A stretch of 52,596 nucleotides of DNA from Chloroflexota bacterium (GCA_030607875.1 JAUWJD010000023.1:1-52596); one strand, 5' to 3'. Counted from the first letter of the stretch, positions 18,795 to 29,044 are shown. The notes: generated by a model not told the origin, from the letters alone. Numbers and translations: made by a program.

Positions 18795-19893
18795 CAGCGC
18801 GATACGACGTTGACATGCGGCCCCTGTCGCGATGGCGTTCCAGGGCCAGTTGGATGAGCCGGTCGAGCAACTCGGGATAGGGTAGGCCACTGGCTTCCCA
18901 CAACTTGGGATACATGCTCACCGACGTGAAGCCGGGTATGGTGTTTAGTTCGTTCAGGTACACCTGCCCTGTGTCACGGGAAAAAAAGAGGTCGGCACGG
19001 GCCATGCCGGCACAGTCCAGGGCCAGGAAAGCACGCACGGCCAGCTCTTGGATCTCTGCCATCTTCTGCGGTGGCAGATCAGCCGGAATGATCAAGTCGG
19101 TAGACTCGTCATGGTACTTGGCGATATAGTCGTAGAATTCCCGCTTGGGCACAATCTCGCCCAGCACCGAAGCAACGGGATGGTCATTCCCCAGCACGCT
19201 GCACTCGATCTCCCGCGCGTTGATGGCCTCCTCCACCAGCAGCCGACGGTCATAGCGTGCCGCCAGATTCAGGGCAGCAGGCAGATCAGTCGCCTGGTGC
19301 ACCTTCGACACCCCCACGCTGGATCCGAGATTGGCCGGCTTGACAAAGCAGGGATAGCCAAGCCGCTGTTCCACCCGCTCGATCACCTCAGCGGGATGCT
19401 CCTCCCAATCCCAACGCATCACCAGCAAATAGTCGGCACAAGGCAATCCATTGGCGCGGAAGATAGCCTTGGCCACAGCCTTGTCCATGGCCAGCGCCGA
19501 GCCGAGAACACCGGAACCCACGTAGGGAATCCCCGCCAGTTCGAGCAGCCCCTGCACGGTACCATCTTCGCCATAGGGGCCGTGGAGCACAGGAAAAATG
19601 ACATCGACGTACGGTATGCCGGTCCGCCCCGTCCCGGGCACCAGTTCGATCTTGGAAGGCACCAGGTCTCGCGAGATGCCGGGTTGCGCCTCATGCGCTT
19701 GAGACCTGGCCTGCAGCTCTTTCATTGGCTCGCCGTCAGATAGCCACCGCCCTTTCTTGGTGATGCCCAAGGGGACGACTTGGTATTTGGTTTTGTCAAG
19801 GGCATTCATCACCGAGCTGGCAGAAACGAGCGAGACCTCGTGTTCGCCTGAGCGCCCCCCGAAAAGCACCCCCACGCGCAGTTTCTTCACCAT
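18784..19893 (-). CDS. ddl: D-alanine--D-alanine ligase
   Basis: ATP-grasp ligase that joins two D-alanines for the peptidoglycan stem peptide. I start at ATG 19893 ([20 protein letters not shown]), 26 bp after murB and with GGAAAGG upstream, giving 369 residues. Signatures are [12 protein letters not shown] (residues 9-20), the [15 protein letters not shown] motif, [17 protein letters not shown] and the C-terminal [18 protein letters not shown]. It lies between murB and ftsQ, as in many dcw clusters. Whether it makes D-Ala-D-Lac cannot be decided from sequence alone. Confidence 0.96.
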   Translation of the reverse strand: MVKKLRVGVLFGGRSGEHEVSLVSASSVMNALDKTKYQVVPLGITKKGRWLSDGEPMKELQARSQAHEAQPGISRDLVPSKIELVPGTGRTGIPYVDVIFPVLHGPYGEDGTVQGLLELAGIPYVGSGVLGSALAMDKAVAKAIFRANGLPCADYLLVMRWDWEEHPAEVIERVEQRLGYPCFVKPANLGSSVGVSKVHQATDLPAALNLAARYDRRLLVEEAINAREIECSVLGNDHPVASVLGEIVPKREFYDYIAKYHDESTDLIIPADLPPQKMAEIQELAVRAFLALDCAGMARADLFFSRDTGQVYLNELNTIPGFTSVSMYPKLWEASGLPYPELLDRLIQLALERHRDRGRMSTSYRADED

Positions 19894-19919
19894 TGGCTTT
19901 TGTTTCCTTTCCGTAGATG

Positions 19920-20855
19920 TCACCAATCGCCTACCAACTCAATCTCTAGCTCGAGCGCAGTCTTGAACTCCCGCTGCACCGTTTCCTGTATCAACTCGAT
20001 CAATTCTCGCACATTGCGAGCAGTAGCCGTCCCCAGATTAATGATGAAATTGGCATGCTTGGGGGAGACGACCGCTCCCCCGATGCGCTTGCCCTTCAAG
20101 CCAGCGTTCTCAATGAGAAACCCAGCCGGATACTGCTCTGTGCGTTTGAACACACTGCCGGCGCTCAAACCCTGTGGTTGGCTCTCGGCACGGCGCAAGC
20201 GGTATTCCGCAGCCCTCTCTTGGAGACGGCTGGCTTCTTCTCTGCGCAAGCCAAAAGTAGCCGAAAGAATCACTGGCGAGAAGCCGGCGGCTTTCCCGCT
20301 TTCGTCTGGCGGGACCTTGAAAATGCTAGTGCGATAGCCTAACCCGAGTTCGCTGGTCGACGACCAGCTCTCCCCATCAGCAGGCGAGAAAACCACTGCC
20401 CCGCGCAGGCTGTCGCTTACATATCCCCCATAGGCTCCGGCATTGCCAACAACGGCGCCGCCCACGGTACCTGGCACGTCCACCGCCCACTCCAGGCCTG
20501 CCAGCCCCTGGGAAATGGCCTGACGGGCAACAGCTTTCATCTCCGCTCCCGACTCGGCCTTGACCAGCCACATCTCATCGTCTTCGGCCAAACACTCGAC
20601 GGCGCAGCACGCATTTTGAATCACCAAACCGCGGACGCCCCTATCGGCCACCAGCACGTTTGCGCCGCCACCGAGGATGAAATACGGCACCTGATGCTCC
20701 CAGGCAAGACGCATGCAGGCGCGCAATTCGTCCAATGTTCGGGCCACTACGAACAAATCCGCCGGTCCGCCAATGCCAAACGTGGTGTGTCTGGACAGCA
20801 GTTCGCCCCTTATTGCTTTGTCACCTAACGCCTGGCGCAAACCATCAAGATCCAT
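19920..20855 (-). CDS. murB: UDP-N-acetylenolpyruvoylglucosamine reductase
   Basis: FAD-dependent reductase that makes UDP-N-acetylmuramate, the last step before peptide addition. The start [11 protein letters not shown] at 20855 gives 311 residues and overlaps the end of murC by 11 bp. The FAD motifs [13 protein letters not shown] (near 22-34), [14 protein letters not shown], and [19 protein letters not shown] are all present, as is the catalytic region [10 protein letters not shown] with the active serine. The layout fits the shorter type I/II MurB. Confidence 0.96.
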   Translation of the reverse strand: MDLDGLRQALGDKAIRGELLSRHTTFGIGGPADLFVVARTLDELRACMRLAWEHQVPYFILGGGANVLVADRGVRGLVIQNACCAVECLAEDDEMWLVKAESGAEMKAVARQAISQGLAGLEWAVDVPGTVGGAVVGNAGAYGGYVSDSLRGAVVFSPADGESWSSTSELGLGYRTSIFKVPPDESGKAAGFSPVILSATFGLRREEASRLQERAAEYRLRRAESQPQGLSAGSVFKRTEQYPAGFLIENAGLKGKRIGGAVVSPKHANFIINLGTATARNVRELIELIQETVQREFKTALELEIELVGDW

Positions 20856-22320
20856 GTTTCGCTGCCTGATTCGGAATCGAGCGAGCACAAGCATTGCCAC
20901 CATTAGCGACACGACCCAGATTCCTGTCACCCAAAACACGCAGGATGGCCTCACCAACAAGGTACCCATCTCCAGCCCCCAAGGTCAACAGCACGTCCTC
21001 CGGCTGAAGCACGGCCTGCAAATAGTCACTGGCCTCCTCCAGGGTCGCCGCATAGCGCACGTCCGGGTGGCTCATCCGCTGCACGAGGTCGCATGCCGTG
21101 ATGCCCAGGTTATCTTCCTCCCGCGCAGCGTAGATCTCCGAGACCATCACGTGGTCGGCGTCCTCGAAGCTCGACGCAAACTCTTCCAACAAACACTTGG
21201 TGCGGCTGTAGGTGTGCGGCTGAAAGAACACCCACAGCGGCCTATCCGCATAGCGCCGCCGCGCCCCTGCAAGAGTAGCCCGGATCTCCGTCGGGTGGTG
21301 AGCGTAATCGTCAATGACCACAACGCCCCCGGCCTGCCCCTTCACTTCGAAGCGACGGCGCACGCCGTGGAAGCGCGGCAGGATCTCCAGCACCTGCTTC
21401 ATGTCCAGGCCGATGCGTTGCGCGACGGCCAGCACGGCCAGGGCATTGGAGACGTTGTGCAGGCCGGGCAACCGCAGGCTGCACTCGCCTACCCGCTGCC
21501 CGTGGCGCAAGACGACAAAGTCATTCCCGCCCCAGGCATTCACTCGCACTTTTTGTGCGCGCCACATGCCCCCGCTTTCCAGACCGTAGCTGATGACCTC
21601 AATGTCCCTGTTCTGTTGGACCTGCTGCAACAACTCCATCACCCGTGGCTGATCCGCGCAACCGACGGCCGTCCCACCGTCGGGCAGCAGGCGCACAAAG
21701 CGTGCAAAGGCCTGCACTATGTCCTCGATATCGCCGAAACAATCGGGATGGTCCATTTCGATGACCGTCACCACAGCTAGCCTGGGACGCAGACCCAGAA
21801 ATGTATGGTCGTACTCATCGGCCTCAACCACAAAATGCGGGCCTTGGCCAAGGCGAGCATTGGTGCCCATGTCCTGCAGAATGCCACCGACGATGAAGGT
21901 GGGATCCAGCCCCGCCTCAGCCAGCACAAAGGAGATCAGGGCCGAGGTAGTGGTCTTGCCATGCGTACCAGCCACGGCGATGCCGAACTTGCCCGCCATC
22001 ATCTCACCCAGAATCTGAGCACGCTTGACCACCGGTATGCCTGCTTCCCTGGCCGCCACGACCTCCGGATTGTCCTCCGGCACAGCCGACGAAACTACCA
22101 CCAGGTCCGCACCCAGGACATTGCCTGGGCGATGGTCGTGGTGAACCGTCATGCCCAGTACAGCAAGTTCGGCAGTAAGTGCCGTCGATCGTGCATCAGA
22201 GCCAGAGATCACATAGCCCTCACCCTGCAACACACGGGCAATGGCGCTCAGGCCGATGCCACCGATGCCCACAAAGTGCACGTATCTCGTATTCTGCAGT
22301 ACTGAATCGTCGCTTCTCAA
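20845..22320 (-). CDS. murC: UDP-N-acetylmuramate--L-alanine ligase
   Basis: Mur ligase that adds the first residue, L-alanine, to UDP-MurNAc. The N-terminal UDP-binding HFVGIGGIGLSAIARVL, the P-loop GTHGKTTTSALISFV and the C-terminal DDYAHHPTEIRATL are diagnostic. The start is uncertain. TTG 22320 lies just after the stop of the CvpA-like gene with a closely spaced AGAGG. TTG 22353 (overlapping) and GTG 22281 are alternatives. The protein is about 480-500 residues. It overlaps murB downstream. Confidence 0.94.
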   Translation of the reverse strand: MRSDDSVLQNTRYVHFVGIGGIGLSAIARVLQGEGYVISGSDARSTALTAELAVLGMTVHHDHRPGNVLGADLVVVSSAVPEDNPEVVAAREAGIPVVKRAQILGEMMAGKFGIAVAGTHGKTTTSALISFVLAEAGLDPTFIVGGILQDMGTNARLGQGPHFVVEADEYDHTFLGLRPRLAVVTVIEMDHPDCFGDIEDIVQAFARFVRLLPDGGTAVGCADQPRVMELLQQVQQNRDIEVISYGLESGGMWRAQKVRVNAWGGNDFVVLRHGQRVGECSLRLPGLHNVSNALAVLAVAQRIGLDMKQVLEILPRFHGVRRRFEVKGQAGGVVVIDDYAHHPTEIRATLAGARRRYADRPLWVFFQPHTYSRTKCLLEEFASSFEDADHVMVSEIYAAREEDNLGITACDLVQRMSHPDVRYAATLEEASDYLQAVLQPEDVLLTLGAGDGYLVGEAILRVLGDRNLGRVANGGNACARSIPNQAAKHGS

Positions 22321-22321
22321 T

Positions 22322-22972
22322 CTACCTCTTGCCAATTGGTCGCCCCGTGGCAATACCGATGAGCGGCACTGCCACCATCAGCCCCAGCAGGATGAACACC
22401 ACCGTGCCAGCGCTTCCTCCCAAGAGCCCGTCTTGCGGAACGCCTTGCACCGCTATCGAGATCGCGGAGGGCGGGCCAGCCGCCCACAGGCCAGGAGAAC
22501 TCTTCTGGAAATACCCGAGCACATACTCCTTGAACAACGAAACCGCCAGAAAGCCGTTTAACAGCCCCATCAAGCCGCCCAGGATATGGCTCAAGGCAGT
22601 GACCTTGCTGCTGCCAGTCGTGCTGTACGAGAGAATCACAAAGCCTACCAGCACGAGGATCAAAAACATGTACGGGTTGTTGGCATCGAAAGGCAGTTCT
22701 AGGTCGCTCGCAACCTTCGCCAGTTTGCTCAGATCGAGGCTAAACCCACTGCGGACAAAAGCCAGGAGAATGCGCAGAAAACCGGCAACATAGCGAATGA
22801 TGGGTGTCGCCAAGTCAGGCTCGATTAGAATGGCAGCCAGTGCTACGAGCACAATGGTGCTGATGAACTCTCGATACCAGCCTCGCATCGCGCCAACAAA
22901 CATGAACAGAGCCATCACCAAGAGCAACAACTGCTCGTATGGTATCAGCAGCGTAAATCCAGCTCCCATCAT
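22322..22972 (-). CDS. Polytopic membrane protein, CvpA-like
   Basis: A 216-residue hydrophobic protein. I see about four membrane segments: LLLLVMALFMFVGAM near the N-terminus, FISTIVLVALAAILI, MFLILVLVGFVILSY and a C-terminal TVVFILLGLMVAVPLIGIA. The early motif GAMRGWYREFIS resembles the RGxxRE signature of CvpA-family proteins, but the match is short, so this is a tentative label. Its ATG overlaps the murG TGA (ATGA), and murC follows at once, so it is cotranslated with peptidoglycan genes. No such gene is in the classical dcw set. A role in envelope or lipid II handling would be inference. Confidence 0.6.
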   Translation of the reverse strand: MMGAGFTLLIPYEQLLLLVMALFMFVGAMRGWYREFISTIVLVALAAILIEPDLATPIIRYVAGFLRILLAFVRSGFSLDLSKLAKVASDLELPFDANNPYMFLILVLVGFVILSYSTTGSSKVTALSHILGGLMGLLNGFLAVSLFKEYVLGYFQKSSPGLWAAGPPSAISIAVQGVPQDGLLGGSAGTVVFILLGLMVAVPLIGIATGRPIGKR

Positions 22973-24075
22973 CCACCTCCCGCCAGCAGAGCCAACTGCT
23001 GGGCAATCGCCTGAGCCGCATATGGCCTGGCCAGCTTCCGGGCACTCTCAGCCATGGAGCGCAAAGCCGCAGCGTCAGCCAGCAATTTCTCGATCATCTG
23101 TCCCAGTACCCCTTCAGCCAGCTCTGCGTCCAGCAGCTTCCGTGCTGCACCACGGTCAACCAAGAAATCGGCATTGGCCTCCTGATGTTGCCCAGCGTAA
23201 GGATAAGGCACCAATACACTGGGCAAGCCCACTGCAGCAAACTCACCCATCGTTGCTGCACCTGCCCGGGCGACAGCCAGGTCTGCAGCCAACAGCGCAT
23301 CAACCATTTCCTGATGTAAGTAAGCATATAGATGATAGCGCTGACGCAGTTCCACTGGCAGTGCGTCGCGGCGTTCTAGCAACCAGCCAGTGTCCGCCTC
23401 GCCCGCGATATGGATAAGCTGCGCCTTTGCCAGCAACTCATCGAGCGCTTCGCTGATCGCCAAGTTGATGCTGTGCGCGCCACGACTGCCGCCTAGGACA
23501 AGTACAGTCTTCCTGTCTGTTGCCAGCCCCAGGCGCCGCCTCGCTGCCTGCTCAATCCCCGTGTACAGCGCCCGGCGCACTGGATAGCCAGTGATCATCG
23601 CCTTGCCTGGTGCGAAGCAGCCCAACGATACCTCGAACGACACAGCCACCCGCCTGGCCAGACGGGACAGCATGCGCACCGCCAGGCCCGGCAGTATGTC
23701 CGGCAGATAGATCAGCACCGGACAGCGCAACAACCAGGCCGCGATGACCACCGGTGCTGACGCGTAGCCACCGGTTGCCAACACAACGTCGGGCCGGAAG
23801 GCACGCAGGATGCGCCACGCCTGGGCGCATCCGCGCAGCAAAGTCAGGCTGTTGGCCAACCTGTGCCAGAGCGACAAACCCCGCAAGCCTGCTGCAGGCA
23901 CAGCCTGGAAATCCACGCCCTCCCGGCTCACGATGTTGGCCTCCATCCCACCCACCGTCCCAACGTAGAGCACCGCATCCAAGCTAGCGTTTGCTGCGCT
24001 TCTCAGTTCCTCCACCACGGCGAGTGCCGGATAAACGTGGCCTCCGGTTCCGCCGCCCGAAAGCAAAAGCCGCAC
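22969..24075 (-). CDS. murG: MurG glycosyltransferase (lipid II synthesis)
   Basis: Adds GlcNAc to lipid I at the inner face of the membrane, forming lipid II. The 368 residues have the N-terminal glycine loop LLLSGGGTGGHVYPALAV (residues 3-20), ATGGYASAPVVIAAW, the donor-binding GGSRGAHSINLAI and the C-terminal VARAGAATMGEFAAVGLPSVLVPYPYAGQHQEANA. The GGTGGH loop is so near the N-terminus that no later start is possible, so the 92-bp overlap with ftsW is real if the ftsW frame is right. It is linked to the CvpA-like gene by ATGA. Confidence 0.96.
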   Translation of the reverse strand: MRLLLSGGGTGGHVYPALAVVEELRSAANASLDAVLYVGTVGGMEANIVSREGVDFQAVPAAGLRGLSLWHRLANSLTLLRGCAQAWRILRAFRPDVVLATGGYASAPVVIAAWLLRCPVLIYLPDILPGLAVRMLSRLARRVAVSFEVSLGCFAPGKAMITGYPVRRALYTGIEQAARRRLGLATDRKTVLVLGGSRGAHSINLAISEALDELLAKAQLIHIAGEADTGWLLERRDALPVELRQRYHLYAYLHQEMVDALLAADLAVARAGAATMGEFAAVGLPSVLVPYPYAGQHQEANADFLVDRGAARKLLDAELAEGVLGQMIEKLLADAAALRSMAESARKLARPYAAQAIAQQLALLAGGG

Positions 24076-25171
24076 TGGGTATTTTCCTCTTTACTCCCAC
24101 GCGTGAGATACTGAGCAGCACCCCCATGCCAGCCAAAGACGTGGTGAGCGACGAACCGCCGTAGCTCACAAAGGGCAAGGTGATGCCAGTGAAGGGCAAA
24201 GTCGCGGTATTGCCGCCGATATGTACCATAGCCTGAAACAGAACCCAACAAGTGATGCCAAAAGCCAGCAACTGGCTGAACGAGTCCGGAGCACGAAACG
24301 CGACCAGCAGGCCGCGATAGGCGATGAATAGGAACAAGCCGATCACCACCAGACAGCCCAACAAACCCAACTCCTCCCCGATGACCGACAGAATGGTGTC
24401 TGTATGGTACACGTAGGGCGGAATGAATTTCTGCGTGCCCGAACCCAGGCCACGCCCAGTAATGCCTCCCGCCTGCAACGCCGCCAAGACACCCTGGATC
24501 TGGAATGAAATACCGTCCGGATCAGAACCCGGATTGAGCCAGGACAACAGGCGCTGGAGGGCGTAGTCAGAACGGATGATGACCAGGTAAAGGGCTGGTG
24601 CGCCTGCCAACAGGCCAATGAACAACTGCCAGAGTTCGGCTCCGACGATGACGAACATGGCCACTGCCGTTATCACGATCAGCATCGCCGTTCCCAGGTC
24701 TGGCTGCAGCAGAATCAGGCCGGTGACAATGCCCAGCAGGATGGCGAAAGGGATCAGGCCATAGCTCACATCGCGGACTTTGTCGCCCTTGGACGCCAGC
24801 CACGCGGCGATATAGATGATAAAGGCCAGTTTGGCAAACTCGCTGGGCTGTATCGAACCGGCGCTGAACCAACTCTGGGCGTTGTTCACAGTGCGTCCCA
24901 CAAACAGCACTGCCACCAAGGAGGCAAAGGAAAGGCCCATCAAGGGCAGGGCAAAGCGCCTCCACAGACGGTACTCAACCCGGGACGTGGCCCACAGCAA
25001 GCCAGAGCCCAACAGCGCCCACACTATCTGCCGCTTCAGGAAGTAGGCAGCATCGGGGTGCAAGTGAAAAGTCGCGCTATAGACCATCATCAGGCCCAGC
25101 ACCACCAGCAGAACCACCCCCAGCAATAGCCCGTAATCGAATTGGCCGCTTTTTTTTCGTCTGGAACCCAT
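23984..25171 (-). CDS. ftsW: FtsW, SEDS-family peptidoglycan glycosyltransferase
   Basis: SEDS polymerase that works with a class B PBP at the septum. ATG 25171 (MGSRRKKSGQFDYGLLLGVV) has a GAGG site and follows murD by 14 bp; the protein has 395 residues. About ten membrane helices are visible. SEDS hallmarks include AQSWFSAGSIQPSEFAKLA, LLQPDLGTAMLI and LPFTGITLPFVSYGGSSLTT. The C-terminal tail is Arg-rich and overlaps the murG start by 92 bp, longer than any other overlap in the cluster. Confidence 0.95.
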   Translation of the reverse strand: MGSRRKKSGQFDYGLLLGVVLLVVLGLMMVYSATFHLHPDAAYFLKRQIVWALLGSGLLWATSRVEYRLWRRFALPLMGLSFASLVAVLFVGRTVNNAQSWFSAGSIQPSEFAKLAFIIYIAAWLASKGDKVRDVSYGLIPFAILLGIVTGLILLQPDLGTAMLIVITAVAMFVIVGAELWQLFIGLLAGAPALYLVIIRSDYALQRLLSWLNPGSDPDGISFQIQGVLAALQAGGITGRGLGSGTQKFIPPYVYHTDTILSVIGEELGLLGCLVVIGLFLFIAYRGLLVAFRAPDSFSQLLAFGITCWVLFQAMVHIGGNTATLPFTGITLPFVSYGGSSLTTSLAGMGVLLSISRVGVKRKIPSAAFAFGRRNRRPRLSGTRRGGGTEKRSKR

Positions 25172-25185
25172 CGTTGTCCTCGCCC

Positions 25186-26634
25186 TCACCCGCTGCACAG
25201 GCTGCGAACCAGCCGCTTGAAGGTCTCGCCTCGCTCTGCATAGTCGCAAAAAGCGTCAAAGCTGGTCCCGCCTGGTGACAATAACACCACTTGACCGGGC
25301 CGTGCCACCATCGCGGCAAGTTCCACCGCCTGCGCCAGGCTATCCACTCGCTGGATCGGTGGTGCTCGGCGGCCCAGTTGGCCCAACGCCCTCTCGACCA
25401 GCGCCCCAGCCTCGCCAAAGGCGACCACCTGCGCCACCTTGCGGCTGACAAGATTCGCCCAGTCCTCCCAAGGGAGATGCTTGTCCCGTCCACCAGCCAG
25501 AAGCACGATGGGCTCATCGAAGGACTTGACGGCAGCCATCGCCCGCTCCGGCGAAGTGGCGATAGAGTCGTTGTAATACCACACACCTCGCCACTCACAC
25601 ACTGGCTCCAGGCGGTGCTCCACGCCCGCAAAAGTGCTGGCCACTTTGGCCATGTCCTGTGGTGCCACGCCGAGCAACTCGCTCACCGCGCAGGCCGCTA
25701 ACACGTTGGCCACGTTGTGCATGCCCCGCAAGCGCACCTCTTCCACAGAGCAGACCCGTGCTTCGCCTTCAGCGCGGCGCAGCACCAAAGAGCCGCCTTT
25801 GAGATACGCACCTCGCGGCACCGGCTCGCGCAGGCTGAAGAAAGCCTCCTGGCCCTGGCAATGTTCGGCAAACCCGTGTGCGACAGGGTCATCCCAGCCC
25901 AACACTGCGTGATCCCGCGCCCGTTGGTAGCGCAGTATCTTGGCCTTGGCGGCCACATAGTCTTCCATCGTCGGATGTCGATCCAGATGGTTCGGCGTGA
26001 CGTTCAGCACAGCGGCAAGCGGTGGGCTCCAGCCACCTGCCGGAAAGAGCGGACTGGACAGATCGCCGCGCGGCTCCGCATCGAGGACCGGCCCGGAAAA
26101 GTCTAGTTGGAAACTGGATAGCTCTGCCACCACAACGTCCGTGGGCTGAATCTGCGCCAGCCTGTTGATCAGGGGGCTGCCGATGTTTCCGCCCAGGTGC
26201 ACGTGCTTGCCGCTCGCCTCCACCATCTTGGCCACCAATGTGCAGGTCGTCGTCTTGCCGCTCGACCCGGTGATGCCGACCACAACTGCCGGACACAAGC
26301 GGCAGAACAGCCGTGACTCGCTGCTGAGCTGAATGCCCTCTCGTCTGGCTTGCACCAAGATGGGTGCGTCCAGCGGCACGCCCGGGCTGACGAACAACAC
26401 ATCGCAATCCAGAACCTCCGGCGGATGCCCGCCCAGGAAGTAGCGCACCGGCAAGCCAGCCAGCTCATCCAGTGCTTGCTGCAGCTTTGCAGAGCTCTTG
26501 AGATCTGTGGCCGTGACGACAGCGCCTCGCTGCACCAGGAAACGCGTCAAGGCCGTACCCTCGCGCGCCAGACCGAGCACCGTAACCGGCTTGCCCTTCC
26601 AATTCAATTCGGCTGGCTTCTCCTCAGCCTGCAT
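25186..26634 (-). CDS. murD: UDP-N-acetylmuramoylalanine--D-glutamate ligase
   Basis: Mur ligase that adds D-glutamate to UDP-MurNAc-L-Ala. The 482 residues show the N-terminal VTVLGLAREGTALTRFL, the P-loop GITGSSGKTTTCTLVA, the central NVTPNHLDRHPTMEDYVAAK and the C-terminal YNDSIATSPERAMAAV, which distinguishes MurD from MurC/E/F. It follows mraY by 10 bp and precedes ftsW by 14 bp. An insertion after ELSSFQLDF (about 20 residues, AEPRGDLSSPLFPAGGWSPP) is longer than usual for this region. Confidence 0.95.
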   Translation of the reverse strand: MQAEEKPAELNWKGKPVTVLGLAREGTALTRFLVQRGAVVTATDLKSSAKLQQALDELAGLPVRYFLGGHPPEVLDCDVLFVSPGVPLDAPILVQARREGIQLSSESRLFCRLCPAVVVGITGSSGKTTTCTLVAKMVEASGKHVHLGGNIGSPLINRLAQIQPTDVVVAELSSFQLDFSGPVLDAEPRGDLSSPLFPAGGWSPPLAAVLNVTPNHLDRHPTMEDYVAAKAKILRYQRARDHAVLGWDDPVAHGFAEHCQGQEAFFSLREPVPRGAYLKGGSLVLRRAEGEARVCSVEEVRLRGMHNVANVLAACAVSELLGVAPQDMAKVASTFAGVEHRLEPVCEWRGVWYYNDSIATSPERAMAAVKSFDEPIVLLAGGRDKHLPWEDWANLVSRKVAQVVAFGEAGALVERALGQLGRRAPPIQRVDSLAQAVELAAMVARPGQVVLLSPGGTSFDAFCDYAERGETFKRLVRSLCSG

Positions 26635-26644
26635 CCCAGATCAC

Positions 26645-27604
26645 TCACCACAGCGCCAGGGCAATGCCCAGCATCGCCGCCAGTATGGCGACTAACCAAA
26701 AGCGCTGCACTACCTGCACCTCCGACCAGCCCAACAGCTCAAAGTGGTGGTGCAGTGGCGCCATTTTGAACAGCCTCTTGCCGCCCGTCCACTTGAAATA
26801 CCCCACCTGCAGCAGAACGGAAAGCGCCTCTGCCACAAAAACGGCGCCCACAATAGCCAACAGAAACCACTGCTCGGTCATCAGCGCAACGGTAGCCAGA
26901 GTTGCCCCCAGCGCCATCGAGCCAACGTCGCCCATGAACAGCTCGGCAGGATAGGCATTGAACCACAGAAAAGCCATAACTGCTCCGACTACCGTGAAGC
27001 AGAAGGTCACCAGATACACCTGGCCCTGCAGATAGGCGATGACCCCATAGGCCATGTAGGCCACCGCGCTCGTCCCGCCAGCCAGCCCATCGAGACCATC
27101 GGTCAGATTCACTGCATTCGCCGCGCCGACGATCAAGAAGGCGGCGATAGGCAGATACCACCACCCGATGTCGAACTCGATGGGAAACGTAGGCACAGCC
27201 ATGCCACCGAGATCCAATATGTAGCGCAGACCGAAGGCTGTCAGCAACCCGATCAAAGCCTGCCAGGCAAACTTGAACCGGGCCAACATGCCCACGCCAC
27301 TGCGATCGCGCACACCCCGCAAATCATCGTAGATGCCCAACAAACCGTAGGCGACCATCACGCCCAGTGGCACGAGGATCGAATAGCGCTCCACAAGGTT
27401 GGTGAGCAACGTGACCAAGAGCACGGGCAGCAGAATCATCAGTCCACCCATCGTCGGCGTGCCCATCTTGACCTGGTGCATGGCTGGGCCATCAATGCGG
27501 ATGGTCTTGCCAATGCCCTGACGGCGCAGCAGCCGGATCAATGGTCCGCCGCAGACCCCCGCCAGCAGGAAAGACAGAGTGCCCCACAGCAAAGCATGGG
27601 CCAT
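26645..27604 (-). CDS. mraY: Phospho-N-acetylmuramoyl-pentapeptide transferase
   Basis: Integral membrane enzyme that transfers phospho-MurNAc-pentapeptide to undecaprenyl phosphate, making lipid I. ATG 27604 overlaps the murF TGA (TGATG), giving 319 residues. About ten membrane helices. Signature segments are GTPTMGGLMILLPVL, YDDLRGV, the polar loop NAVNLTDGLDGLAGG, NAYPAELFMGDVGSMALG and the HHHFELLGW motif near the C-terminus. All catalytic aspartates are in place. Confidence 0.96.
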   Translation of the reverse strand: MAHALLWGTLSFLLAGVCGGPLIRLLRRQGIGKTIRIDGPAMHQVKMGTPTMGGLMILLPVLLVTLLTNLVERYSILVPLGVMVAYGLLGIYDDLRGVRDRSGVGMLARFKFAWQALIGLLTAFGLRYILDLGGMAVPTFPIEFDIGWWYLPIAAFLIVGAANAVNLTDGLDGLAGGTSAVAYMAYGVIAYLQGQVYLVTFCFTVVGAVMAFLWFNAYPAELFMGDVGSMALGATLATVALMTEQWFLLAIVGAVFVAEALSVLLQVGYFKWTGGKRLFKMAPLHHHFELLGWSEVQVVQRFWLVAILAAMLGIALALW

Positions 27605-29037
27605 CAATCCCCCCTCGCCAGCCTGGCCACGATGTTTTCCATGGCCACGCCACGCGACCCTTTGACCAGCACGAAATCGCCCTCGGTCAGCGTGTGCTCC
27701 AGAACAGCGACTGCCTCATCGTTGTCCGCCACGATGTGCACAGTAGCAGCGGGCATGCCCACCGCAAGAGCTTCTTCACCGATCCTTTGTCCCAGTTTGC
27801 CCACCGTGATCAGCACCGAGACGACGTCTGCGGCTCGCCGACCTACGAGACAGTGCCCTTTCACCTCGTAACTTCCCAACTCTAGCATGTCACCGAGAAC
27901 CGCCACCTTGCGCCCGTCCATTTCGGCCAGCAGGTTCAGAGCTGCTACTGTCGAAGCTGGACTCGCGTTGTAAGTGTCATCCAGTATGGTCGTGCCATTG
28001 ACTCCCGGAACCACCATCAGCCGCACTTGCGCTGATGTATCCCGCAGGCCGCAGATGATTTCCTCCCAGGACAGTTCCAGGCTCAAGCCGACGGCGGCAG
28101 CGGCCAAAGCGCCATACACGCTGTGCCGCCCTAGTAGCGGCAGTGGTGCGTATAACGACTGCCCGCGGAAGTGAAAGCGCAGGCGTAGCCCTTCCAGGCC
28201 ATAGCTGCGGATATCGTCGGCCCACAGGTCGTTCTGCGGGTCCAAGCCGTAGTACAGCACCCCTTTTGCTTCGGTCCGCGCAGCCATGCCCCGCACCCAC
28301 TGGTCATCTCCGTTGAGCACCGCCAGGCCATCAGGCGGCAGAGCCTCCACCAGTTCAGCCTTGGCCTGGGCGATGTGCTCTATGCTGCCCAGGCGCTCCA
28401 GGTGCGTATGGCCAACGTTGGTCACCACACCGACCTCGGGCTGGGCAATCTGGGCCAGGTAGGCAATCTCCCCGAGATCGTACATGCCCATCTCCTGTAC
28501 GACCCACTCCACCCCAGAGTGCAGGCGCAGCATGGTCAGCGGCAGGCCGATCTCATTGTTATAGTTCCCCAGGCTCTTCAGGGTAGAGAAATGCTGCCGC
28601 AACACCGCAGCGATCAGTTCCTTGGTCGTGGTCTTGCCCACACTGCCCGTCACGCCTACAACCCGGCAGTGAGCATACAGACGCCTCCAGTAAGCGGCCA
28701 AATTCTGCAAGGCACGCAGTGTGTCAGGGACCAAAAAACACACCGGCAGCGTCAACTCCAGATGCTCATCGAGCGGCTGCCCTACGTCAATCAGGATCGC
28801 GCAATCATGGACTGGCCTCTGCACAAAGGCCGCCTGCGCTCCGCGGCGAAAAGCATCGCCTACGTACAGGTGACCATCGGTGCGCTCACCGGACAGCGCC
28901 ACAAACAGACTGCCTTCCACGGCCAGACGAGAATCCACAACCACGTCGGTGAACGGTTGGGCAGACGAGATCTCCTCCCAGGGCCACGGACCGCTACCCA
29001 ACGCCTTCCACAGATGAGCCAGCGTGAGCGCCATCAT
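27604..29037 (-). CDS. murF: UDP-N-acetylmuramoyl-tripeptide--D-alanyl-D-alanine ligase
   Basis: Last cytoplasmic Mur ligase, which adds the D-Ala-D-Ala made by Ddl. The start is ATG 29037 (MMALTLAHLWKALG) with GAGGG upstream, 8 bp after ftsI, giving about 477 residues. The P-loop VTGSVGKTTTKELIAAVL, NYNNEIGLPLTMLRL, NVGHTHLERLGS and DDTYNASPASTVAALNLL identify MurF. In the canonical order murE should sit between ftsI and murF; it does not, and this protein has MurF rather than MurE signatures. It is fused to mraY by TGATG. Confidence 0.95.
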   Translation of the reverse strand: MMALTLAHLWKALGSGPWPWEEISSAQPFTDVVVDSRLAVEGSLFVALSGERTDGHLYVGDAFRRGAQAAFVQRPVHDCAILIDVGQPLDEHLELTLPVCFLVPDTLRALQNLAAYWRRLYAHCRVVGVTGSVGKTTTKELIAAVLRQHFSTLKSLGNYNNEIGLPLTMLRLHSGVEWVVQEMGMYDLGEIAYLAQIAQPEVGVVTNVGHTHLERLGSIEHIAQAKAELVEALPPDGLAVLNGDDQWVRGMAARTEAKGVLYYGLDPQNDLWADDIRSYGLEGLRLRFHFRGQSLYAPLPLLGRHSVYGALAAAAVGLSLELSWEEIICGLRDTSAQVRLMVVPGVNGTTILDDTYNASPASTVAALNLLAEMDGRKVAVLGDMLELGSYEVKGHCLVGRRAADVVSVLITVGKLGQRIGEEALAVGMPAATVHIVADNDEAVAVLEHTLTEGDFVLVKGSRGVAMENIVARLARGD

Positions 29038-29044
29038 CAAGCCC

